Positions 54,175 to 63,606 of a DNA stretch of 64,000 nucleotides are shown piece after piece. The stretch spans positions 186,001 through 250,000 of the forward strand of contig NZ_BOOF01000003.1 in assembly GCF_016863095.1 (NCBI RefSeq), written 5' to 3'. Position 1 is the first letter of the stretch. The number at the start of each line of letters is the position of its first letter. The translations under genes and the position numbers were made by a program. The notes under the pieces are model-generated. The model did no database searches. It had not been told where the DNA came from and saw nothing but the letters and a program-made list of their open reading frames with translations. This DNA comes from Microbispora siamensis. GTDB taxonomy: Bacteria; Actinomycetota; Actinomycetes; Streptosporangiales; Streptosporangiaceae.

Positions 54175-56160
54175 ATGCCCCCCACGCCTGGCCCGAGGCC
54201 GTTCTCGCCACGGCCGTCGCCCATCTCCACCGCCGACGTGGCACGCGCCGGTCTGCGGCTCGGCTTCCCGAGCGTGCTGGGCGCGGAGACGTGGTGGGAG
54301 GAGGACCGCCCCGCCGAGGGCGGCCGCCGTACGGTCGTCCACCGGGCCGCCGACGGCGCACTCACCGACCTGCTTCCCGCGCCCTGGGACGCCCGTACGC
54401 GCGTCCACGAGTACGGCGGGCGGTCCTATGTCGTCGTCCCCGGCCACGGGATCGTGTTCGCGCACCACCCCGACCAGCGGCTCTATCTGGCCCGCCCCCG
54501 CGCCGGCGGGGAGCCGGGCCTGGGCGCGGAGCCACCCCGCCCGATCACGCCGGAGCCCGGCGAGCCGGGCGCGCTGCGCTACGCCGACCTGCGGGTCCAG
54601 GACGGCGCGGGCGGCCCGCGGGTGTGGTGCGTACGGGAACGCCATCACCAGGACGCCAAGGTCACCCGTTCGATCGTGATCGTGGACCCGACCGGGGCCG
54701 GCGAGGTCGCCGAAGTGGTCACCGGCAGCGACTTCTACGCCTCGCCCACGCCGTCCCCCGACGGCCGGCACCTCGCCTACGTCTGCTGGAACCATCCGCA
54801 CATGCCCTGGACCGGCACCGAACTACGGGTCACGCGGCTGTCCGACGGCGCCACGTGGACGGTGATGGGCGGACCGGCCGAGTCGGTCCTCGCGCCGCTG
54901 TGGTGCGACGAGCGGCGCCTGTACGCGGTCTCCGACCGGTCCGGCTGGTGGAACCTCTACCGGGCCGACATCTCCGGGTCGCCGTGCGAGGCCCTCTGCC
55001 CGGCGGAGGAGGAGTTCGCCGGGCCGCTGTGGCAGCTCGGCGGCCTGCCGTACGCCGTGCTGGGCGACGGGCGGCTCGCGGTGCTGCACGGGCGCGGCGA
55101 CCTGCGCCTGGGCGTCCTCGACCCGGAGACGGGCAGGCTGACCGACCTCGACGTCCCTTTCCAGGGGTGGGCGCCCGCGCTGGACGCGGACGGCGACGTG
55201 CTCGTCGGCCTCGGCTACCGGGCGGGCGCGCCGCGTTCGGTCGTCCGGATCGACGCCGCCGACGGCTCCGGTGACGGCTCCGATGACGCGGGTCACGACG
55301 GTGACGCCGGTCGTGCCGATCGTGCCGGTCGCGCCGAGGAGCTGCGACGGGAGATCGACGACGTTCCCGCCCGCGTCCTCCCGGTGCCTCGTGTCGTGGA
55401 GTTCGAGGCCGCGGAGTCCGGGGCTACGGAGGCCGGGGCCGGCATGCGCGTCCACGCGTACCTGTATCCGCCGGAGCAGGCGGACGAGGGCGGCGCGCCG
55501 TACGTCGTCTTCGTGCACGGCGGGCCGACCGGGCATGCGACGAGCGAGCTCAGCCTGGAGAAGGCGTTCTTCACCAGCCGCGGCATCGGCGTGATCGATG
55601 TGAACTACGGCGGATCCAGCGGATACGGCCGGGCCTACCGGGAGCGCCTGCGCGGCCGGTGGGGCGTGACCGACGTGGAGGACGTGGTCGCCGCGGCGAA
55701 GTGGCTGGTCGCCGAGGGCCTCGCCGACCCCGCCCGGATCGCCGTACGCGGGGCGAGCGCGGGCGGATGGACGGTCATGGCCGCCTGCGGCGCCTCGGAC
55801 GTCTTCGCGGGCGGCGTCGCGGTGGCGGGCGTCAGTGCGCTCGGGCCCCTCGTCGCGGCCACCCACGACTTCGAGTCGCGCTACGTGGAGTGGCTGGTCG
55901 GTCCCGAGGACCGGTACGGCGAGCGTGAACCGCTGGCCCGGGCCGGCCAGGTGAACTGTCCCATGCTGCTCATGCAGGGGCTCGCCGACCCGGTCGTGCC
56001 GCCGGCCCAGTCGCAGGCCTTCGCCGAGCGCCTGATGGAGCGCGGCGTGCCCTGCACCTTTCTGACGTTCGAGGGCGAGGCCCACGGGTTCCGGCGGCTG
56101 GAGACCAAGGCGGCGGCCCTCGCCGCCGAGCTGTCGTTCTACCTGCAGATCTTCCGGTGA
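54175..56160 (+). CDS. S9-family (prolyl oligopeptidase-like) peptidase
   Basis: About 661 residues from ATG 54175; ATG 54121, overlapping the previous stop, is an alternative start. An N-terminal beta-propeller of WD/PD40-like blades (SPDGRHLAYVCWN, VSDRSGWWNLYRA) covers residues 1-390. An alpha/beta-hydrolase follows with HGGPTGH (oxyanion), GASAGGW (nucleophile Ser), GLADPVVPP (Asp) and EAHGFRR (His). A Gly/Asp-rich insert near residues 363-378 is a flexible linker. No signal peptide: probably a cytosolic dipeptidyl/acylaminoacyl peptidase. Confidence 0.93.
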   Translation: MPPTPGPRPFSPRPSPISTADVARAGLRLGFPSVLGAETWWEEDRPAEGGRRTVVHRAADGALTDLLPAPWDARTRVHEYGGRSYVVVPGHGIVFAHHPDQRLYLARPRAGGEPGLGAEPPRPITPEPGEPGALRYADLRVQDGAGGPRVWCVRERHHQDAKVTRSIVIVDPTGAGEVAEVVTGSDFYASPTPSPDGRHLAYVCWNHPHMPWTGTELRVTRLSDGATWTVMGGPAESVLAPLWCDERRLYAVSDRSGWWNLYRADISGSPCEALCPAEEEFAGPLWQLGGLPYAVLGDGRLAVLHGRGDLRLGVLDPETGRLTDLDVPFQGWAPALDADGDVLVGLGYRAGAPRSVVRIDAADGSGDGSDDAGHDGDAGRADRAGRAEELRREIDDVPARVLPVPRVVEFEAAESGATEAGAGMRVHAYLYPPEQADEGGAPYVVFVHGGPTGHATSELSLEKAFFTSRGIGVIDVNYGGSSGYGRAYRERLRGRWGVTDVEDVVAAAKWLVAEGLADPARIAVRGASAGGWTVMAACGASDVFAGGVAVAGVSALGPLVAATHDFESRYVEWLVGPEDRYGEREPLARAGQVNCPMLLMQGLADPVVPPAQSQAFAERLMERGVPCTFLTFEGEAHGFRRLETKAAALAAELSFYLQIFR

Positions 56161-56170
56161 GCGGGGCCGG

Positions 56171-56842
56171 TCACGCCTCGGCGAGAAGCGTGCGCATCCG
56201 GTCGATCTCGATGCGCTGGTCGGCGTCGACATGGGTGACGAACTGGTTGATCTCTGACTCCTCGCCTCCCCCGTCGCCGAAGAGGCGCTCCACCATGGTC
56301 AGCGCTCCCAGGTGGTGCTGGATCATGTACTCGTAGAAGAGCCGGTCGAACGGCGCCCCCTTGGCCTGCTCCAGTTCGGCGAACTGCTCCTCGCTGAGCA
56401 TGCCGGGCATGAGCTCTCCGCCGCCGTGGTCGTGCCCCGCGCCGGAGCCCACGCTCGGCACCTGCTGGAGCCGGGCCCTGAGCCAGCGCACCATCTGGTC
56501 GATCTCGTCCTGCTGGGAGATCTCGATCCGCTTGGCGAAACGCGGGAGGTCCTTGCTCTCGCTGCGCCCGGCGACGAGCGCGGTCATCCGCAGGGCCTGG
56601 GAGTGGTGCCGGATCATCCCCTGCATGAACCGCACGTCGGCGTCGGTGTACTCCCGGCCGTCGGAGCTCGGCACCTCGTCAGCCGGCAGGACCTTGCTGC
56701 CCTGTCCCGGCGCGCCCGGCTGCACGACGTTCACCTTGGCCCGCTCGGGGGTCTCGGCCGTACAGGCGCTGATCGAGGCGGCGGCGAGCACGAGCACGAG
56801 CAGCTGCCGGAACGAGGACGGGGAGATCATGCCTGCACTCAC
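56171..56842 (-). CDS. DUF305 family histidine-rich lipoprotein
   Basis: A 223-residue protein from GTG 56842 (ATG 56830 possible). Lipoprotein signal LVLVLAAASISAC. Two DUF305 halves with FMQGMIRHHSQALRMT and YEYMIQHHLGALTM; the paired histidines suggest metal (copper) binding, and a GAGHDHGGG stretch lies between. Family role in copper handling is proposed, not proven. It shares a 140-190-base divergent promoter region with the LVIVD protein, a pairing I regard as functional. Confidence 0.88.
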   Translation of the reverse strand: MSAGMISPSSFRQLLVLVLAAASISACTAETPERAKVNVVQPGAPGQGSKVLPADEVPSSDGREYTDADVRFMQGMIRHHSQALRMTALVAGRSESKDLPRFAKRIEISQQDEIDQMVRWLRARLQQVPSVGSGAGHDHGGGELMPGMLSEEQFAELEQAKGAPFDRLFYEYMIQHHLGALTMVERLFGDGGGEESEINQFVTHVDADQRIEIDRMRTLLAEA

Positions 56843-57025
56843 TTCTTTGGCGGTTGGGGGATACCGGCCAAACCGGAGGATGTGTAGGGGTATAGCACAT
56901 TCACCCCAGATTCAGTTAGTGTCCCCCAAACGCCGCGTAGATCTTTTGGGCTGGGCCGGGCCCCGGGATCTGTCGCACGCGCAATGGGTCACGCCGGCAA
57001 GACCAGAAAAGGAGGGGTGCGACCC

Positions 57026-58831
57026 TTGAGAATCAGCCGTGCGGCAGCACGTTGGGGGCGTGCTGGATTAAGGAAGATCGGAGTCGTCGCCGTTGGGGCG
57101 GCCCTGGTGGGCGTCATGCCCGCCACAGCCATGGCGAGCGACACCGATCCACGAGCCGGCCTGGGGGCCGGATGGCTGGATGCCCAGCAGGCGAGCCAGG
57201 GGCTGGAACTGCTGGCCCACCGGGACAAGCCTGAGGGCTTCTACCAGGCCTCGAGCCCGGGCAACTCGTCGTACGCGAACTCGGACATGGCGTTCAGCGG
57301 CAAGTACGCGTTCGTCGGCAACTACACCGGTTTCAACATCTACGACGTCTCCACGCCCTCGAACCCGGTCCTGACCACCTCCGTGGTGTGCCCGGGCGGC
57401 CAGGGCGACCTGTCGGTGTACGGCAACCTGCTGTTCATGTCGGTGGAGGAGACCCGGGGCCGGATCGACTGCGGCACGCAGGGCGCGAGCGGCAGCGTGA
57501 ACCCGGACCGCTTCCGCGGCGTCCGGGTGTTCGACATCAGCGACATCAGCAAGCCGGTCCAGGTGGCGGCCGTCCAGACCTGCCGCGGCTCGCACACGCA
57601 CACCCTGGTCACCAGCAAGAACGACCCGGGCAACGTGTACGTCTACGTCCAGGGCACGGCGAGCATCCGCTCGGGTTCCGAGCTCGCGGGCTGCGCCAAC
57701 ACCGCGGCGACCGACCCGAACACGGCCCAGTGGCGCATCGAGGTCATCAAGGTGCCGGTGGCGGCGCCGCAGAACGCGGCGATCGTCTCCACGCCGCGCC
57801 TGTTCACCGATCCGGCGACCGGGGCGATCAACGGTCTGCAGAACACCCCGCAGACCCCGCGGCACCCGTCCGGCTCGGCCTGGTCGCCGTCGCCCGTCAC
57901 CACCCACTGCCACGACATCACGGCCTACCCCGAGATCGGCCTCGCGGCCGGGGCGTGTGCGGGCAACGGGATCCTGATCGACATCTCCGACCCGGCCAAC
58001 CCCAAGCGGCTCGACGCGGTGACGGATCCGAACTTCGCGTACTGGCACTCGGCCACGTTCAACAACGACGGGACGAAGGTCGTCTTCACCGACGAGTGGG
58101 GCGGCGGCAGCGGGGCGCGTTGCCGGGTCACCGACGAGCCGTCGTGGGGCGCGGACGCCATCTTCGACATCGTCGACGGCAAGCTGAAGTTCCGCAGCTA
58201 CTACAAGCTGCCGGTGCCGCAGACGAACCAGGAGAACTGCGTCGCGCACAACGGGTCGCTCGTTCCCGTGCCCGGCCGGGACATCATGGTCCAGGCCTGG
58301 TATCAGGGCGGTGTCTCGGTGTTCGACTTCACCGACTCGGCCAACCCGCATGAGATCGCGTACTTCGACCGGGGTCCGGTCAGCGCGGCCTCTCTGCTCC
58401 TGGGTGGTTTCTGGTCCGCGTACTACTACAACGGCCATGTCTACGGCAGCGAGATCGCCCGCGGGTTCGACGCGTTCGCGCTGACCCCGAGCGAGCACCT
58501 GGACCAGGCCGAGATCGACGCGGCGGCCACGGCCACCTTCGACCGGTTCAACACCCAGCACCAGCCCCGGGTGACGTGGCCGGCGAGCTTCCCGCTGGTG
58601 CGCGCCTACTACGCGCAGGCGCTGCGCACCGGCACCGTGAAGAAGAACGTGGCCGACAATGTGCGGAAGTTCGTCGACCGGGCCGAGCGGTTCACGGACG
58701 GGCCGCAGAAGAACGCCGCCGTGGCGCAGCTTCGGGCCGTCTCCCACCAGCTCGACACCTCCGTCGGCGCGCAGGCGACGCTGGCGAAGGCGCTCAACGA
58801 CCTCGCCGACGCGCTCAGCCTGAAGGCCTGA
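57026..58831 (+). CDS. Secreted LVIVD-repeat (beta-propeller) protein
   Basis: TTG 57026 is chosen because AAAGGAGG lies about 10 bases upstream; ATG 56984 adds 14 residues without a ribosome site. 601 residues. Signal peptide IGVVAVGAALVGVMPATAMA, then LVIVD-type blades (YAFVGNYTGFNIYDVS, GVRVFDISDISKPVQVA, GILIDISDPANPKRLDAV, GVSVFDFTDSANPHEI). A histidine/cysteine cluster (RGSHTHTL, THCHDIT) could bind metal. A helical C-terminal domain (VADNVRKFVDRAERF) may contact the envelope. Divergent from the DUF305 gene; the two probably act together outside the cell. Confidence 0.85.
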   Translation: MRISRAAARWGRAGLRKIGVVAVGAALVGVMPATAMASDTDPRAGLGAGWLDAQQASQGLELLAHRDKPEGFYQASSPGNSSYANSDMAFSGKYAFVGNYTGFNIYDVSTPSNPVLTTSVVCPGGQGDLSVYGNLLFMSVEETRGRIDCGTQGASGSVNPDRFRGVRVFDISDISKPVQVAAVQTCRGSHTHTLVTSKNDPGNVYVYVQGTASIRSGSELAGCANTAATDPNTAQWRIEVIKVPVAAPQNAAIVSTPRLFTDPATGAINGLQNTPQTPRHPSGSAWSPSPVTTHCHDITAYPEIGLAAGACAGNGILIDISDPANPKRLDAVTDPNFAYWHSATFNNDGTKVVFTDEWGGGSGARCRVTDEPSWGADAIFDIVDGKLKFRSYYKLPVPQTNQENCVAHNGSLVPVPGRDIMVQAWYQGGVSVFDFTDSANPHEIAYFDRGPVSAASLLLGGFWSAYYYNGHVYGSEIARGFDAFALTPSEHLDQAEIDAAATATFDRFNTQHQPRVTWPASFPLVRAYYAQALRTGTVKKNVADNVRKFVDRAERFTDGPQKNAAVAQLRAVSHQLDTSVGAQATLAKALNDLADALSLKA

Positions 58832-58876
58832 GCGCGTGATCAGGGGGCGTCCCACCGGGCCGCCCCCGCACGAACC

Positions 58877-58903
58877 GGGCCCCCGCCCAGTGGGCGGGGG
58901 CCC
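58877..58903. terminator. Bidirectional terminator between LVIVD protein and rny
   Basis: A 13-base perfect inverted repeat (GGGCCCCCGCCCA / TGGGCGGGGGCCC) with a one-base centre, followed on the plus strand by TTGGTCTTGG. It lies 46 bases after the plus gene and 57 bases after the minus rny stop. Confidence 0.75.
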
Positions 58904-58959
58904 TTGGTCTTGGCGAGCATGCGACGCGACGCCGTCTTGGGCACCGGCGGGGTGGGGTT

Positions 58960-60582
58960 CTAACGGGCGAATTCCGTGGCGCGGGACTCGCGGACCACGG
59001 TGATCCGGATCTGGCCGGGGTAGGTCAGCTCCTCCTCGACCTGCTTGGCGACGTCCCTGGCGATGACCTGGGCCTGGATGTCGTCCACGTTCTCGGGCCT
59101 GACCATGACCCGGATCTCCCGGCCCGCCTGCATGGCGAAGACCTTGTCCACACCGTCGTACGACTGGGCGATCTCCTCCAGGCGCTCCAGCCGCTTGACG
59201 TACGCCTCCAGGGACTCGCGGCGGGCGCCGGGGCGGCTGCCGCTGATCGCGTCCGCGGCCTGGGTGAGCACCGCCTCGACGGTCCTGACCTCCACCTCGT
59301 TGTGGTGCGCCTCGATGGCGTGGACGACGTCCTCGTGCTCGCCGTACCGCCGGGCGATCTCCGCGCCGATCATCGCGTGACTGCCCTCGACCTCGTGGGT
59401 GAGCGCCTTGCCGATGTCGTGCAGAAGCGCGCAGCGCTTGACGAGGTCACGGTCGAGCCGCAGCTCGGCGGCCATGATCCCGGCGATGTGCGCCGACTCG
59501 ATCAGGTGCTTGAGCACGTTCTGGCCGTAGGAGGTGCGGTAGCGGAGCTGGCCCAGCAGGGTGACCAGCTCGGGGTGCATCTCGGTGATGCCCAGCTCGA
59601 CCAGCGCGTCCTCTCCCGCCCGCACGCACAGGTCCCGCACCTCGGCCTTGCTGCGCTCGTACGCCTCCTCGATGCGCTGGGGGTGGATCCGGCCGTCGAG
59701 CACGAGCTTCTCCAGCGTCAGTCTGGCCGTCTCCCGCCGGACCGGGTCGAAACACGACAACAGCACCGCCTCCGGCGTGTCGTCGATGATCAGGTTGACC
59801 CCGGTCGTGGACTCGAAGGCCCTGATGTTGCGGCCCTCGCGGCCGATGATGCGGCCCTTCATCTCGTCGCCGGGCAGGTGGAGGACGCTCACCACCGACT
59901 CGGCCGTCTGCTCGGTGGCGACCCGTTGCACGGCCAGCGTCACGATCTTGCAGGCGCGTTTCTCGCCCTCCTTCCGGGCCTCACTCTCGATCTCCCGGAC
60001 GATCAGCGCGGCCTCGCGCTTGGCCTGGTTCTCGATCTCCTTGACCAGCTCCGCCTTGGCCTGCTCGGCCGTCAGGCCGGCGACCCGCTCAAGGATCTCC
60101 TGCCGCCGCTCGGCCACCCGTTCCAGCTCCTCGCGGCGGTCGGCCAGCTCGGTCTCGGTCTCGGCCAGCTTGCGGGCCCGCTCGGTCTGCCTGCGCGCCT
60201 CCTCGTCGAGCCGCTGCTCCCGCTCGGCCAGCCGGTTCTCGCGCCGTTCGAGGTCGGAGCGCAGCTCCTTGAGCTCCGTCTTGAGGATCCGCGCCTCCTC
60301 CTCGACCTCCTTGCGCATCAGCGCAGCGCTCTCTGCGAGTGCCTCCGACTTCTTGAGAATCTCCCCCGCGTCACGCTCCGCCTTCGTGCGGATCTCCTCG
60401 GCCTCGCGCCTGGCCCGTTCGAGTTCCTCGTTGACCTCGGCCTTCACCTCGGCGAGTTGCTCGGGCGAGGGGCCGGGCGGTGTGACGACACCCGTGCGGC
60501 GCATGACTATGACGAGGGCGGCGATCATCACGAGAGCCAGCAGCACCACCGCAACCGCAAGAACGATCACGATCGTGTCCAT
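58960..60582 (-). CDS. rny: Ribonuclease Y
   Basis: A 540-residue membrane-anchored endoribonuclease that initiates mRNA decay. N-terminal helix [20 protein letters not shown] anchors it. A long charged coiled coil (about residues 45-200, rich in Glu/Arg) follows, then the KH domain [10 protein letters not shown] (about 242-251), an HD domain with catalytic HDIGKA, and AHHNEVE. ATG 60582. Upstream lies a 280-base leader region, and recX ends at its far side. Confidence 0.95.
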   Translation of the reverse strand: MDTIVIVLAVAVVLLALVMIAALVIVMRRTGVVTPPGPSPEQLAEVKAEVNEELERARREAEEIRTKAERDAGEILKKSEALAESAALMRKEVEEEARILKTELKELRSDLERRENRLAEREQRLDEEARRQTERARKLAETETELADRREELERVAERRQEILERVAGLTAEQAKAELVKEIENQAKREAALIVREIESEARKEGEKRACKIVTLAVQRVATEQTAESVVSVLHLPGDEMKGRIIGREGRNIRAFESTTGVNLIIDDTPEAVLLSCFDPVRRETARLTLEKLVLDGRIHPQRIEEAYERSKAEVRDLCVRAGEDALVELGITEMHPELVTLLGQLRYRTSYGQNVLKHLIESAHIAGIMAAELRLDRDLVKRCALLHDIGKALTHEVEGSHAMIGAEIARRYGEHEDVVHAIEAHHNEVEVRTVEAVLTQAADAISGSRPGARRESLEAYVKRLERLEEIAQSYDGVDKVFAMQAGREIRVMVRPENVDDIQAQVIARDVAKQVEEELTYPGQIRITVVRESRATEFAR

Positions 60583-60862
60583 GCGCGCTCACCCCTCACG
60601 ACAACTCTTGGCAGGGGTCACACGCGCAGCACGGCAGCGCCCGGTGGCGTCACCAGGACAAATATCGTCGCAATGCCCGGACGCCCCGAGGGGCGACCGA
60701 TATGGCCCGAAGGCCGGTCAATGTCTCTCGTCCGTCGTGGTACACCGTTATGGCAATCCGCGCTGCGCGGAGTAACTCCTCACTGCGGTCGAGATTAAGC
60801 GTCAGAGAGGTAACGAGCAAGCAAAGATGCCCTGTCAAGTGACTTTTGTGTGGTGCTATGGC
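60583..60862 (-). promoter_or_regulatory. Promoter and structured leader of rny
   Basis: Between the recX stop and rny start. TTGACA (minus, 60838-60833) is 17 bases from CGTTAC (60815-60810), a possible promoter. A leader of about 220 bases would follow, containing a 6-base perfect hairpin (CGCCCC GA GGGGCG, 60682-60695) and a second near 60705-60715 (GGCCC GAA GGCC). No open frame. Confidence 0.4.
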
Positions 60863-61867
60863 TCACTCGAAGGTATCCGGAAGCCCATCTGACGGACTGC
60901 CTTCGGCCTCGATCGCCTCCCGGACCACACGGAAGGCGAGTCCCGGCGAGTAGCCCTTGCGGGCCAGCATGCCGACCAATCGTCGCATCCGTGCCTGCGG
61001 CTCCACGCCGCGGGTGGCGGCCAGCTTCCGGTCCACCAGCCTGCGCGCGGTCTCGGCCTCCTCGTCCGGATCGAGCCGCCCTACGGCGTCCTTGACCGTC
61101 TCCTCGGCCACGCCGCGCTGCCGGAGTTCCTGGGCGAGCGCGCGGCGGGCGAGCCCGCGACCGCTGTGCCGGGAGCTCACCCACGCGGTGGCGAAGGCCT
61201 CGTCGTCGATGAGCCCGACCTCGGAGAACCGCTCCAGCACGGCGTTCGCCGCCTCCTCGGGCACGTCCCGCTTGCGCAGGGCGTCCGCGAGCTGGGCCCT
61301 GGTCTTGGGCGCCATCGTCAGCAGCCGCAGGCAGATGGCTCTGGCCACCGCCTCGGGGTCGGCCGGAGGTCCTTCGCTCGCCGCGGTGCCCTCCTGCGGC
61401 CCGTCGGGAAGCCACCCGCCGGAGCGCTCACGCTTTCCCCGGCCTCTCGGCGCTCTCCGTTCCCCCAGAGATCCCGGTTCCCGTAGTCCCGCCCGGTCTC
61501 CCAGAGCCCCCGGTTCCCCCAGCCATGCCCGATCTGCCAGAGCCCCCGGTTCCCCCAGCCATGCCTGGTCTCCCAGCCCTGCCTGGTCTCCCGGAGCTTC
61601 CTGTTCTCGCAGGCGTGCCCGTTCTCCTCTGCGGCTGCCACGCCCCTGGCGCCGGCGTCCGGCCCGGCCGGCCTCCTGACCGGCTTCCGCACTCCCAGCC
61701 TCCGCACGCCCGGTCTCCGCGCGCCGAATCTCCTCGCGCAGGGCGGCGATCGTCGCAGACGCGTCCTCAGCCCGCCCGTGCGGCTCTTCGGCCGGCCCCC
61801 AGGGTCCCGAGTTCCAGTCCCCCGGCCCGATCTCGTCGTCCGGGCCGGGGGCCTCCTCGCGCCTCAT
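60863..61867 (-). CDS. recX: RecX, regulator of RecA, with long repeat-bearing N-terminal extension
   Basis: A 334-residue protein (typical RecX about 150-200). The RecX core begins about residue 170 (PEAVARAICLRLLTMAPKTRAQ) with three three-helix repeats (VIDDEAFATAWV-type, AQELRQRGVAEETVKDAV, LVGMLARKGYSPGLAF). The first 170 residues are low complexity; residues about 99-134 are three copies of a 12-residue unit (AWLGEPGALADR-like). ATG 61867 is 8 bases after the recA stop, arguing for coupling and for the long form, although an internal start cannot be excluded. RecX inhibits RecA filaments. Confidence 0.9.
   Translation of the reverse strand: MRREEAPGPDDEIGPGDWNSGPWGPAEEPHGRAEDASATIAALREEIRRAETGRAEAGSAEAGQEAGRAGRRRQGRGSRRGERARLREQEAPGDQAGLGDQAWLGEPGALADRAWLGEPGALGDRAGLREPGSLGERRAPRGRGKRERSGGWLPDGPQEGTAASEGPPADPEAVARAICLRLLTMAPKTRAQLADALRKRDVPEEAANAVLERFSEVGLIDDEAFATAWVSSRHSGRGLARRALAQELRQRGVAEETVKDAVGRLDPDEEAETARRLVDRKLAATRGVEPQARMRRLVGMLARKGYSPGLAFRVVREAIEAEGSPSDGLPDTFE
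61465..61572. repeat. 36-bp minisatellite inside recX
   Basis: Three tandem 36-bp units at 61465-61500, 61501-61536 and 61537-61572. The last two differ at only 3 of 36 positions and share a 29-base block (starts 61501 and 61537). Each encodes 12 in-frame residues, so copy number changes would not break the frame. A decayed fourth repeat may follow to about 61590. Confidence 0.85.
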
Positions 61868-61875
61868 GCCTGCGC

Positions 61876-62976
61876 TCAGACGTCACCCGGCTTGGGCGCA
61901 CTGGCCGCCTTGCTGCCCCGGCCGGACGTGGGGGCGGGCGGCGCCGCCGGAGCGGCGGGGGGCTCGCTCGGCGAGTCGAGCCGCGGCCCGACACCGAGCT
62001 TCTCCTTGATCTTCTTCTCGATCTCGTTGGCGATGTCGGGGTTGTTCTTGAGGAAGTTGCGGGCGTTCTCCTTGCCCTGCCCGAGCTGGTCGCCCTCGTA
62101 CGTGTACCAGGCACCGGCCTTGCGCACGAACCCGTGCTCGACGCCCATGTCGATCAGCCCGCCCTCGCGGGAGATGCCGATGCCGTACAGGATGTCGAAG
62201 TCGGCCTGGCGGAAGGGCGGGGCCATCTTGTTCTTGACGACCTTCACCCGGGTCCGATTGCCGACCGGCTCGGTGCCGTCCTTGAGCGTCTCGATCCTGC
62301 GCGCGTCCAGCCGCACCGACGCGTAGAACTTCAGCGCCTTGCCACCCGTGGTGGTCTCGGGGCTTCCGAACATGACGCCGATCTTCTCGCGGAGCTGGTT
62401 GATGAAGATGGCGGTGGTCCGGGTCTGGTTCAGCGCGCCGGCGATCTTGCGCAGGGCCTGCGACATGAGGCGGGCCTGGAGACCGACGTGGCTGTCGCCC
62501 ATCTCGCCCTCGATCTCTGCCTTCGGCACGAGGGCCGCCACCGAGTCGATCACGATGATGTCGACGGCGCCGGAGCGGATCAGCATGTCCGCGATCTCCA
62601 GCGCCTGCTCACCGGTGTCCGGCTGGGAGACGAGCAACGCGTCGACGTCGACGCCCAGCTTCTTGGCGTACTCGGGGTCGAGGGCGTGCTCGGCGTCGAT
62701 GAACGCGGCGATGCCGCCGCCCTTCTGGGCGTTGGCCACGGCGTGCAGGGCGACCGTCGTCTTACCGGAGGACTCGGGGCCGTACACCTCGACGATCCTG
62801 CCGCGGGGATAGCCGCCGATGCCGAGGGCGACATCGAGAGCGATCGAACCGGTGGGGATGACCTCGATCGGGGCACGCGCGTCGTCTCCGAGGCGCATGA
62901 CGCTGCCCTTGCCGAACTGCCGCTCGATCTGCGCGAGGGCGGTCTCAAGGGCCTTCTCGCGGTCGTTGATTGCCAT
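61876..62976 (-). CDS. recA: Recombinase RecA
   Basis: A 366-residue recombinase for homologous repair and SOS induction. Walker A GPESSGKT (residues 66-73), [41 protein letters not shown] and the C-terminal lobe are intact; the end is a proline/serine tail ([14 protein letters not shown]). ATG 62976 follows AGGGGGCACCC. Lies directly before recX, with an SOS box upstream. Confidence 0.98.
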   Translation of the reverse strand: MAINDREKALETALAQIERQFGKGSVMRLGDDARAPIEVIPTGSIALDVALGIGGYPRGRIVEVYGPESSGKTTVALHAVANAQKGGGIAAFIDAEHALDPEYAKKLGVDVDALLVSQPDTGEQALEIADMLIRSGAVDIIVIDSVAALVPKAEIEGEMGDSHVGLQARLMSQALRKIAGALNQTRTTAIFINQLREKIGVMFGSPETTTGGKALKFYASVRLDARRIETLKDGTEPVGNRTRVKVVKNKMAPPFRQADFDILYGIGISREGGLIDMGVEHGFVRKAGAWYTYEGDQLGQGKENARNFLKNNPDIANEIEKKIKEKLGVGPRLDSPSEPPAAPAAPPAPTSGRGSKAASAPKPGDV

Positions 62977-63141
62977 TGGGTGCCCCCTGAAGGGTGGTCG
63001 TCTGCTCGGTCACCGAAAAGCTACGGGGTGCCACCGACATTTTCCGGAGCTTCCCGCAGTCCGCCCCGGAAGGCGGGCCGGGAGCCTGTCGCGCCGGCGA
63101 CCTGACGGCGCGCACCCCGGCGGCGACCAGTCCAATATAGC

Positions 63142-63155
63142 CGAACGACTGTTCG
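63142..63155 (-). promoter_or_regulatory. LexA SOS box at the recA promoter
   Basis: CGAACGACTGTTCG matches the actinobacterial LexA consensus CGAACRNRTGTTYG at 13 of 14 positions (the mismatch is one R). On the minus strand it lies directly before TATATT (63139-63134), a good -10, so LexA would block that promoter. The start codon of recA is 166 bases downstream. Confidence 0.8.
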
Positions 63156-63305
63156 ATCACATGCCGGAACCGCCGACGAGCCCGCGAACGAACGGCGTCC
63201 CAACCGCGCCGTTACATTCCCGGGCGTTACTCTGCCATGGTTGCCACCGCTCTGACCTGGGACGATCCTTGTAGCAAAGCTGGATCTCCCCGCTGGAGGG
63301 GCCAC

Positions 63306-63581
63306 GTGACGGGCACCGGCGACTACAGCGGACAGCGCCTGGCCCGCCTTGAGGCGCTCGCGGCGCGGCTCCCCGAGCATGGTCTCTCCGCACGGCTGCT
63401 CGGCACGGACGACCCGGTCCTGTCCGTCTGGCACCCGGGCACCGGCAGGCAGACGATCGTCTTCGCGACGCCCGCCAAGGAAGGCTGGATGTTCCTGTGG
63501 GCGCCGGGCGGCCAGGAGAGCGCCGACGACCCCGGCCGTGCGGCCGAACTGATCCATCGGACGCTCTCCCGGCACCCCTGA
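63306..63581 (+). CDS. Small conserved hypothetical protein
   Basis: A 91-residue protein from GTG 63306 (GGAGGGG upstream), preferred over ATG 63237. It reads as a compact alpha/beta domain (RLEALAARLPEHGLSARLL, LSVWHPGTGRQTIVFATP, GWMFLWAPGGQESADD). Unknown function. Convergent with the next gene. Confidence 0.7.
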   Translation: MTGTGDYSGQRLARLEALAARLPEHGLSARLLGTDDPVLSVWHPGTGRQTIVFATPAKEGWMFLWAPGGQESADDPGRAAELIHRTLSRHP

Positions 63582-63606
63582 TCCTCACGGTCGCGCCCCG
63601 CCCCCG

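Noticed and set aside
61465-61572. 36-bp repeats as a CRISPR array
   Set aside because: The units are directly tandem without spacers, stay in frame within recX and have no cas genes nearby.
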